Shown here: positions 45,699 through 52,919 of the stretch, one piece after another | How positions within the stretch are numbered: the first letter of the stretch is position 1 | Layout of the letters: the number at the start of each line of letters is the position of its first letter | Assembly: GCF_003481825.1 (NCBI RefSeq) | Contig: NZ_QULW01000004.1 | Location: 1 to 64,000, forward strand | Source of the DNA: Clostridium sp. OM02-18AC | GTDB taxonomy: Bacteria > Bacillota > Clostridia > Lachnospirales > Lachnospiraceae | Reading direction: 5' to 3' | DNA: 64,000 nucleotides | Program-made: the position numbers and the translations under genes | Notes under the pieces: generated by a model | Databases searched by the model: none | Told to the model about the DNA's origin: nothing | Seen by the model: only the letters and a program-made list of their open reading frames with translations

Positions 45699-45973
45699 CT
45701 CGTTTTCCTCCTTCTGATTATTTCTCTGATTTTTTCTGATTTCCCTTCTGATTTATTTTATCTGATGTTTCCTGTGCCTTTGTTGCCTCATGCAAGTGAA
45801 GTACATTCCGCAACGCTTTGTGCTTTGGATGGTCTCATTTTATCTGCTCTCTCAAATACCGTCAACTTACGCCCTGTTTCTCTCCCATTTTCGTTTCAAA
45901 TTCGTTGTATATTCGGCAGTTATGTTTTATAATTGTCTTATTATGAAACACGAACTGTTCAAGGAGCATATTT

Positions 45974-47887
45974 ATGTCTAATATTGTCTTAATCACCGCC
46001 GGTTCCTCAATCGCCCATTACGCAGAAATGCTGCGAAAAACACTTCCTGCCCCAGAGAATCTTTCCATCGTCAACTGCTATATGGAAGAAGCCGTCAACT
46101 ATGCCAGAAATCAGCTTCCAAGTGATACCGATGTTCTGATTGCCCGCGGAAACACAGCAAAGCTTCTCAAAGCCGCTCATCTTTCCATACCGATCGTAAC
46201 CATACCGATCCAGGACTCCGAACTGATCCAGTCGATCGAGTCTGCAAAAAAAGCATACGATGCCAAAGACACATCCATTGCCTATCTTGGAATCGAAGAT
46301 GTCCTACAGTCTGTCCGCGAATTTTTAAACCTCATGCACTGCAAGATCCGCCTCTATCCGATCAACAGCAGCCAGGACATCCGAACCGGCATTCAGCGTG
46401 CCAAAAGGGAAGGAGTAAAGGTTGTGATTGGAGGAATTTATACACAGCAGCTTGCTGCTGAAGCCGGTCTGGACTGCATTCTCCTCGAAAGTTCCCTTGC
46501 TTCTGTAAAAGAGGCTTATGAACGGGCACTGGAAGTACAACGCGGCTTCATCCTCCAACGAAAAAAAGTCCAGGAACGTACGCTTATCCTGAACTCGATT
46601 ACAGACGGAATCTTAAGCATCAATGAAACCGGCAGAGTCACGGTCTGCAACCCCGCTGCTGAGACATACTTTGGCAGTTCTTCCGCCTACCTATGCGGGA
46701 AGTCGTTCGCTCCGCTGTTTCCACAGTCGGAAAAAGAGCTGATTCAAAAATGTTTTACCCTTGGTCAATCCGTTACTCATCATTCTTTTTTTCTGAATGA
46801 TCAGACATTTCAACTCTCCATAAACCCCATCTTTGCCGGCAGCAGCTGCCGTGGTGCTGTACTAACCTTTTCTCCTGAAAGCTCACACTTCCGGCCAGAT
46901 TCTGCAAAGCAGCGGATGCATCAACATGGTCTTACCAGCATGCAAAGCAATGCAAAGGACAATAAAAAAGGGGATTTTTCTTCCTTTTTTGAACTGACCG
47001 GAACGCACCCGCTGTTTCAGCACGCAATTTCGCTTGGAATCCGCTATGCAAAACTCTCCATGCCGGTCCTTCTGATTGGAGAAGAAGGTACCGGAAAAGA
47101 GACCTTTGCCCGGTGCATGCATCACCTCGACCCGCAAAATCCACAAATTTTCGTGAGCCGGGAAGCCTCCCTCCTCACAACAGACGATCTGTTATCAGCC
47201 AACACCGGAACGCTCTATATCCGAAATGCACACAGACTCTCCCTTTCCATGCAGGAAACGCTTTCTGATCTGCTCCGGACAGGTTCCGTACGGCTCGATT
47301 TGCAGACCCGGAAAGCGCTTCGACTGCGCCTGATGCTCGGCTCTGACCAGGATCTCTCCAAATTACTGACTTCTGGTTTTTACTACTTAGTCAACTCGCT
47401 GATCCTGCCGCTTCCATCCCTTGCACAGCGCCGCGAAGATATTCCACTTCTCGCTCACAATAAAATTTCATACTTTAATCAGCTGTATGAAAAAAGCTGT
47501 AATGATACTCCAGAATTCTGTGAAACGCTTACACTGGAAGCATGGCCTGGAAACATACGGCAGCTGGAAAGCCTGATTCAGCGCATGGTTCTTCTTTCCG
47601 AACCGGATGCTGTATTTACCGGGAAAGAGTCTTTGTCTATTCCAGACGACACTGCTTTTTACCAGCATCTGCTCCACGACTCGCCGCTTGCAAAAGCAGA
47701 CTCCGACATTTCTGTTCCGGCTGCGCAGCCGGGAATTCTGATCAAAAGACGTAATGTGACCTTTGAAGAATTAAGGGAGCTGGACCGCTTTTACCACGGG
47801 AAAAAGACGCTGATCGCGCAAAAACTCGGTATCAGCCGTTCTACACTCTGGCGCTTCTATAAGATGATGGAAAACTTAAACATCTGA
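45974..47887 (+). CDS. PrpR-type regulator with AAA domain but no GAFTGA loop
   Basis: 637 residues, AAGGAG 8 bases before the ATG. It has an amino-terminal PrpR_N sensor (VLITAGSSIAHYAEML, VKVVIGGIYTQQLAAEAGLD), a PAS domain (LNSITDGILSINETGRVTVC), a sigma-54-activator-like AAA domain (Walker A GEEGTGKETFARCMHH) and a Fis-type helix-turn-helix (FYHGKKTLIAQKLGISRSTL). The GAFTGA loop that contacts sigma-54 is absent; the stretch reads LLTTDDLLSANTGTLYIRNA. So it probably acts on ordinary sigma-70 promoters. Divergence from the enolase-superfamily gene suggests that gene as target and a small acid as ligand. Confidence 0.84.
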   Translation: MSNIVLITAGSSIAHYAEMLRKTLPAPENLSIVNCYMEEAVNYARNQLPSDTDVLIARGNTAKLLKAAHLSIPIVTIPIQDSELIQSIESAKKAYDAKDTSIAYLGIEDVLQSVREFLNLMHCKIRLYPINSSQDIRTGIQRAKREGVKVVIGGIYTQQLAAEAGLDCILLESSLASVKEAYERALEVQRGFILQRKKVQERTLILNSITDGILSINETGRVTVCNPAAETYFGSSSAYLCGKSFAPLFPQSEKELIQKCFTLGQSVTHHSFFLNDQTFQLSINPIFAGSSCRGAVLTFSPESSHFRPDSAKQRMHQHGLTSMQSNAKDNKKGDFSSFFELTGTHPLFQHAISLGIRYAKLSMPVLLIGEEGTGKETFARCMHHLDPQNPQIFVSREASLLTTDDLLSANTGTLYIRNAHRLSLSMQETLSDLLRTGSVRLDLQTRKALRLRLMLGSDQDLSKLLTSGFYYLVNSLILPLPSLAQRREDIPLLAHNKISYFNQLYEKSCNDTPEFCETLTLEAWPGNIRQLESLIQRMVLLSEPDAVFTGKESLSIPDDTAFYQHLLHDSPLAKADSDISVPAAQPGILIKRRNVTFEELRELDRFYHGKKTLIAQKLGISRSTLWRFYKMMENLNI

Positions 47888-47891
47888 CAAA

Positions 47892-47929
47892 GAAACAGGT
47901 ACTGATTCTCCCCGATCAGTACCTGTTTC
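47892..47929. terminator. Bidirectional terminator; copy 1 of an ACAGGTACTGA hairpin
   Basis: GAAACAGGTACTGAT (47892-47906) pairs perfectly with ATCAGTACCTGTTTC (47915-47929). It separates the PrpR-like gene from the leftward MATE gene. The same 13-bp stem recurs at 49333-49369 on the other side of the MATE gene. Confidence 0.85.
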
Positions 47930-47930
47930 C

Positions 47931-49265
47931 TTAATCTGCAATATGTTCCTTTATAACTCTCTGATAAAACAAGATCGTCAGTGCCGTTGCAGCAAACCAT
48001 CCAAATGGCCACGCCATCCAGATTCCGGTGCTTCCAAATTTCGGAGTCAGAAGCAGTGCAAATCCAATGCGCAGGATCAAATCCGGCACGGTGGCTGCCA
48101 CGAAATATGCCATGGCACCGGATCCGCGGATGATTCCGTCCGTCATCAGCTTGATTGAAATCATAAAATATAACGGCGAGACAATTCTCAAAAATGCCAT
48201 TCCAGCGCGGATCGCCGCTTCGCTTTCTGCCGTCAAAAACAGTCCCATCATCCTGCGGCTAAACACAAAATACAACACGACAAACGGAAGCGCCGCAAGT
48301 TCTGAAAGTTTCACTCCTGTCCGGAAGCCAAGTGGAATCCGGGCTGGTTTTCCGGCACCCAGATTCTGGGCGGTGTAGCTGGAAAGACAGGATCCAAGCG
48401 TCATAAAGGTGTTAATCGCAAATGTATTTAACTTGATCGCGCCAGAATATCCCGCCACTACAGAGGATCCATACCCATTGACAATTTCCTGCACAAACAA
48501 ATTTCCCACGCTCAAAACGCTCTGCTGCAGAATGCTGGGCACGGCAATGACAATGATCTGCCAGAACAGAATTCTGTCAAACAGTGGCTGCCGTCCTTCT
48601 TCTTTTGTAAATTCCAGAAGCCGCTGCCACAACGTTACAAAAGCCAGCACGGCAGATAAACCCTGGGCCAGAAACGTAGCCCAGGCTACACCGGAAACAC
48701 CCCAGCCAAACCGGGCTACAAACAAATAATCCAGAAAAATATTCCCAACAGAGGATCCCATCAAAAAATACAACGGTGTTCTGGAATCTCCAAGCGCTGT
48801 AAAAATCCCGGTACACACATTATAAAACAGAAGAAAAACCAGTCCATACACATAGATTTTCAGATACAGAACGCCATCAGCCATAATATCCTGCGGTGTG
48901 TGAATCCACCGCATCATAGCGCTGCTGCCAAAATATCCAAACACACTCAGTGTCACTCCCAGGATCAAAACCGAAAGAAACGCTGTAGACACAGCCCGCT
49001 TCAGCCCCGCCTTATCTCCAGCGCCGAATAACCTCGAGATCACAACCGATGCGCCTAAATTCATTCCTACCGCAAATGCCATATAGATTACCGTAATCGG
49101 ATACGATGCCCCAACTGCCGCCAGAGCAGCTTCCCCGGCGAACCTTCCCGCGATCATACTATCCGCAATATTATAAAATTGCTGAAACATCACGCTGAAC
49201 ATCATTGGCAGCAAAAAGCGCCACAAAGTCCGGTCCGGATGTTCTTTCGTCAAATCTGTAATCAT
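47931..49265 (-). CDS. MATE family multidrug/cation antiporter
   Basis: 444 residues, 12 hydrophobic helices. Family marks: FLLPMMFSVMFQQFYNIADS near the start, GRFAGEAALAAVGASYPIT, and the mirrored half SVLSVGNLFVQEIVNGYG and SGAIKLNTFAINTFMTLGSC. A ribosome site GGAGAG precedes the ATG. It probably exports drugs or metabolites with Na+ or H+ antiport. Matching hairpins lie at both ends of the gene (47892 and 49333). Not linked in an operon. Confidence 0.9.
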   Translation of the reverse strand: MITDLTKEHPDRTLWRFLLPMMFSVMFQQFYNIADSMIAGRFAGEAALAAVGASYPITVIYMAFAVGMNLGASVVISRLFGAGDKAGLKRAVSTAFLSVLILGVTLSVFGYFGSSAMMRWIHTPQDIMADGVLYLKIYVYGLVFLLFYNVCTGIFTALGDSRTPLYFLMGSSVGNIFLDYLFVARFGWGVSGVAWATFLAQGLSAVLAFVTLWQRLLEFTKEEGRQPLFDRILFWQIIVIAVPSILQQSVLSVGNLFVQEIVNGYGSSVVAGYSGAIKLNTFAINTFMTLGSCLSSYTAQNLGAGKPARIPLGFRTGVKLSELAALPFVVLYFVFSRRMMGLFLTAESEAAIRAGMAFLRIVSPLYFMISIKLMTDGIIRGSGAMAYFVAATVPDLILRIGFALLLTPKFGSTGIWMAWPFGWFAATALTILFYQRVIKEHIAD

Positions 49266-49332
49266 CTTTCTCTCCGATACCCTATATTTTTATTCCTATG
49301 TCTTTCCGCTATATTCAGATGCACCACCGCAA

Positions 49333-49369
49333 AAACAGGTACTGACCATCATCCAATCAGTACCTGTTT
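49333..49369 (-). terminator. Terminator inside the 3' end of the AAA/PD-(D/E)XK gene; copy 2
   Basis: AAACAGGTACTGA (49333-49345) pairs with TCAGTACCTGTTT (49357-49369); the minus strand then has TTTTTG. The last six codons of the leftward ATPase gene form one arm. The stem is identical to that at 47893-47928. Confidence 0.8.
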
Positions 49370-51040
49370 CCCTTCAAACGCAAATCCATAATGCCGGATC
49401 TGTTCTTTTCGGATTCCCTGCGCCAATAATTCTGCATCATACTGTTTTTCTTCGATCTGCTGCAATGCTGCCTGCACCGTTTCTTCCAGGGATGCTTCCT
49501 TTCGCGGATTGTGGACTTTAAATTCCAGAATCACAGCCGGTCCATCCATTCGCTGCTTTTCTTTTGGAATCATCATCACATCGTAACGTCCAAACCCACT
49601 TTCCCGGTTCGAGCGGATATCATAACGCTCTGCCTGATCTGCAAGGAGTCCCAGAACAAAACCATGGTAAAATCGCTCCGGCTCACTGTCTGAATCTTTT
49701 CCAGTATCGAAATAGCTGAATGTCGCAAGCGCCACTTCATTCATATAATAATTCATGGCATCCAGATCGCCCTGAAGCAATGCTTTCACAAACCGGTTAT
49801 AACTGGTCTGTGTAACTCCGAACCAGCCCTTGAACATATTGGAAAACATGCTGGATGTCTCAAGATTTGTAATACTCAGATGATACCATGGTTCTCGCAG
49901 CAATCCACGGTATTCCACATTCTCTGCTTTTAAATAGCCGCTGGCCAGCATCAGACTCCAGATCGCACTTTCATTTTTCCCAAGCTGGTCAAACACGATC
50001 TGCTCATCAAATGTAACGGTAATCTGACCGCCTTGCAAAAGCTCTTCCATTTTTTCCTTGATTTCCGCAGAACCAGTCTGGATCAGTTTGCTGACCAGAT
50101 CATTCGAACTGGTAGATGCCCAGAACGGCTGAAGCTTTGCCGTGTCCAGATAATTGGTGATCGACCATGGATTATAAATATCCTTCCTGCTTCCAAACGT
50201 GAACCCATCGTACCATTGTTTCACTTCTTCTTTTTTATCTGCAAGACCGGCCAGATCCAGTGCATCAAATACTTCTGTTTCCGTGAAACCAAAGCAGTCT
50301 GCATATTCGTCTGAAGTAATGGTGACAACCTTCAGATTATTCAGATCGGAAAATACGGATTCCTTGGATACTCTGGTGATTCCGCTCATAACAGCACGTT
50401 CCAGATACGGATTCGTTTTAAATGCTGAATTGAACAAACCACGGATAAACCCGGTAAATGCATCCCAGTATCCATAAACATACGCTTCCTGCATGGGTGT
50501 ATCATATTCATCCAGCAAAATGATCACACGTTTTTTCCAGTAATGATGCAGATAATACGTTAGATTTTTTAAAGCGTCCTGTGCTGTCACCTCATCCATG
50601 TCGCAGTTCATGATTTTGGTAAACTGCTGTTTCTCCATTTCCGTAAAGCAATTCTGTTCCAGAAGGTAGCGGTGCTGCCGGTAAGTATCTCCTATGATAT
50701 GGCGGATTTTCTGCACAGTGTCCGCATAGCAATTCTGTTTAACATCTGCAAAGCTCAGATAAATAACCGGATAACTTCCCTGGATTTTCTGATAAGCCGG
50801 ATCTTTCCAGACAGAAAGTCCCTCAAACAAGTCGCCCCGGTTTTGATACTGCAGCGAAAAGAAACAGTTCAGCATGCTCATATTCAGGGTTTTTCCAAAA
50901 CGCCGCGGACGTGTGATCAGCGTTACCACATCGTTCGACTCCCACCAGGATTTGATAAACTCGGTCTTATCTACCAGAAAACAATTCTGTTCCCGCAGCA
51001 CAGCAAAATCCTGTATTCCAATGCTGATCTTCGGCTTCAT
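49349..51040 (-). CDS. AAA-ATPase-like / PD-(D/E)XK nuclease-like protein
   Basis: 563 residues from the ATG at 51040 (GGTGAGG upstream; the longer frame to 51064 is less likely). The amino half has an ATPase-like start (IGIQDFAVLREQNCFLVDKT, LITRPRRFGKTLNMSML, with the Walker A lysine) and LLDEYDTPMQEAYVYGYWD. The carboxyl end has a PD-(D/E)XK-type nuclease fold (GFGRYDVMMIPKE, VILEFKVHN). This family (AAA_ATPase-like with PDDEXK_9) is often multicopy in Lachnospiraceae and Bacteroidota. Its function is not established; roles in mobile-element or toxin biology have been suggested. Own promoter with direct repeats upstream. Confidence 0.85.
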   Translation of the reverse strand: MKPKISIGIQDFAVLREQNCFLVDKTEFIKSWWESNDVVTLITRPRRFGKTLNMSMLNCFFSLQYQNRGDLFEGLSVWKDPAYQKIQGSYPVIYLSFADVKQNCYADTVQKIRHIIGDTYRQHRYLLEQNCFTEMEKQQFTKIMNCDMDEVTAQDALKNLTYYLHHYWKKRVIILLDEYDTPMQEAYVYGYWDAFTGFIRGLFNSAFKTNPYLERAVMSGITRVSKESVFSDLNNLKVVTITSDEYADCFGFTETEVFDALDLAGLADKKEEVKQWYDGFTFGSRKDIYNPWSITNYLDTAKLQPFWASTSSNDLVSKLIQTGSAEIKEKMEELLQGGQITVTFDEQIVFDQLGKNESAIWSLMLASGYLKAENVEYRGLLREPWYHLSITNLETSSMFSNMFKGWFGVTQTSYNRFVKALLQGDLDAMNYYMNEVALATFSYFDTGKDSDSEPERFYHGFVLGLLADQAERYDIRSNRESGFGRYDVMMIPKEKQRMDGPAVILEFKVHNPRKEASLEETVQAALQQIEEKQYDAELLAQGIRKEQIRHYGFAFEGKQVLIG

Positions 51041-51109
51041 ACACCTCACCGTCCTTTCCTGCATTCTGATTTTCCAGACTTTTCATGGGTCTGGAAATAC
51101 CCGCGATCT

Positions 51110-51175
51110 GTAACGCGTTTTTCTTAATTATAGCAGTCCCGTTGCATTCTGTCACGCACAAGGTATCGCGTTTTT
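51110..51175 (-). promoter_or_regulatory. Promoter of the AAA/PD-(D/E)XK gene flanked by direct repeats
   Basis: On the minus strand GTGACA (51150-51155), 17 bases, TATAAT (51127-51132). The 13-mer AAAAACGCG(A/T)TAC occurs just upstream of the -35 (51163-51175) and just downstream of the -10 (51110-51122), 53 bases apart, a layout suited to repression by looping or by a dimer of dimers. Confidence 0.55.
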
Positions 51176-51286
51176 TTACCTGTTTTTCGCACATACTATA
51201 GTATCAGAAAGTCGGGGTGATATGCAGTGCTGGCATGGATTTTTTATCTGGTAGATGCCATAAAAAAGCTGTTGTAATTCTAATAG

Positions 51287-51320
51287 GGCGTATAAGCTGC
51301 CGGTTGGCAGCTTATACGCC
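51287..51320. repeat. Copy 2 of the dispersed AAGCTGCC hairpin
   Basis: GGCGTATAAGCTGCC (51287-51301) pairs perfectly with GGCAGCTTATACGCC (51306-51320) around GGTT. Against the copy at 28061-28092 the AAGCTGCC/GGCAGCTT core and the trailing CCCTG are identical, while three adjacent stem pairs differ with full compensation. No adjacent gene clearly ends here. Confidence 0.7.
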
Positions 51321-51525
51321 CCTGCTTATTCCACCATATTATCTTTTCAAGTCTGCTCCGGCCGCCGAGTGTTCTACGGGATATTCGAAAAGGTGAGCCT
51401 AGACACTGGCGATACGCGAAATGCGCATTCCTCCCAGAACCGGCGCAGCAAATGTATTATACTGCCAATAACAGTGAAATGCAAGTATTCCCGAGGCTTA
51501 CTTATGTGAACAGTAACACACGCAA

Positions 51526-51554
51526 TTGACAAGTCAGCCCATTCATGCTATAAA
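51526..51554 (+). promoter_or_regulatory. Strong orphan promoter
   Basis: TTGACA (51526-51531), 17 bases, TATAAA (51549-51554). It points into a short hairpin-rich stretch with a terminator and then a truncated pseudogene. It is the main feature of the 660-base stretch between the AAA gene and the chimeric pseudogene. Confidence 0.7.
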
Positions 51555-51560
51555 AATATT

Positions 51561-51672
51561 AACTTTCATACAGAATGCTTCCAGCACCCCCGGGTGCCGG
51601 GTTACAGGCATAGGACTTCACTCCGTCAGGGTTGCCAGCGGGCAGAGGGGTGAGGTCTTATGCCTGTTTTGT
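51561..51672 (+). ncRNA. Candidate small structured RNA or attenuated leader
   Basis: Expected transcript from the promoter at 51526. It begins with a GC hairpin (GCACCC with GGGTGC near 51585-51597). Then comes a 21-bp stem, ACAGGCATAGGACTTCACTCC region (51604-51624) with its partner at 51647-51667, paired throughout if three G-U wobbles are allowed, with an inner TGCC/GGCA stem. TTTTGTTATT follows, so it would terminate here. No protein-coding capacity. I do not recognise a known RNA family. It may be a stand-alone RNA of about 110 nt or the leader of the broken gene downstream. Confidence 0.5.
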
Positions 51673-51703
51673 TATTCTGGACTTAAACAGATCATTACTT
51701 TAT

Positions 51704-52862
51704 AATAAGCTTCTGACCCTGACACCGGAGGAATTGTCCCGCGGTATTGCGACCATCTCTTCCGGGAACCACGGAAGCTCTGTCAGCTATGCCGCATCGC
51801 TTCTTGGGATTCCAAACGCAAAGATCATTGTTCCCAGGACAACGCCGGAAAGCAAGCTGGACAAGATCCGTTACTTCGGTGCAGAGGTGCTTCTCATGGG
51901 GAACAATTATGACGAAGCCCATGCCCTCGGCATGGACTACATCAACGTCCACGGCATGACCTACATTGATGCCTACTACGATGACCCGAAGATTTACGGC
52001 GGTCAGGGAACCATCGGCATCGAAATCCTGAAACAAAATCCGGACATCGACACCATGGTCGTGCCGATCGGGGGCGGTGCCCTCATCACCGGAATCGCGG
52101 TCGCCGCAAAAACGATCAAACCGGATATCCGGATCATCGGAGTGCAGACAGAAGCCTGTCCTGCCATGATCAAATCCTATGAAGACGGGGTATTTTATAA
52201 AGATTATCCCTGTGAAAGCTCGGTCTGTGATGCCCTCATCGGTGGGGTCGGGGCACTCAGCTACCAGATGCTGAAAGATTATGCAGATAATCTCATCTCC
52301 GTTTCCGAAGAATCGATTGGAAGGGCCGTGAGTTTTATGGCCCGGAAAGAAAAATATATCGCAGAGGCCGGAAGCTGCACCACCGTAGCCGCTGTTATGG
52401 AGCAGCGTGAACGGATCGGCATTCCCATGGCTCCAGACACGGGCGTCATCGCCGACTTACATCCTGGCAGCATCGGCCGCTGTATTCTCCTGCGTGCCGA
52501 TATCGATGCGCTCCCTGTCTGTGAAGAAACCGGAGTCTCCTATGCTTCGAAAAATCCAAATGTCATGCATGCCTGCGGGCACGATGCCCACATCGCCATG
52601 CTGCTTGGTGCCGCAAAGCTTTTGTTCCAGCTCAAAGATCAGATTCCCGGAAATGTACGCCTGCTCTTCCAGCCCTGCGAAGAGCTGATTTTCAGCGAAG
52701 ACTGTCCAAAATCCGGTGCCCAGCTGATTCTGGAAGATGAAGAAATCAAAGGGACCAATTATGCGCAGCATCACGCAAAATTCAATACCGATGATGATGC
52801 GCTCGCACTTGGTGTTACAGGGCTGGCGGCGGTTGCGTGGGATTTTCTTTTGAACGAAAAAG
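51704..52862 (+). pseudogene. Chimeric remnant: threonine dehydratase-like fragment fused to an M20 peptidase fragment
   Basis: One open frame holds two unrelated pieces. Codons from about 51704 to 52424 match a PLP-dependent threonine/hydroxyaspartate dehydratase (TISSGNHGSSVSYAASLLGI, GGQGTIGIEIL, VVPIGGGALITGIAVA). They lack the first ~55 residues, including the catalytic lysine, and the end. From about 52424 an M20 amidohydrolase begins (DTGVIADLHPGS, ILLRADIDALPVCEET, NVMHACGHDAHIAMLLGAAK, LLFQPCEE). It jumps at about 52682 to that family's carboxyl end (HHAKFNTDDDALALGVTGLA). At least two deletions are needed; all junctions stay in frame. The open frame runs on into the uvrA 3' end. Neither activity is expected. 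Confidence 0.85.
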
Positions 52863-52919
52863 TAAGCTGCTCCCACGACTGTATCATACGGGATTTTCAG
52901 TCCGGAAACTCCCTACTTA

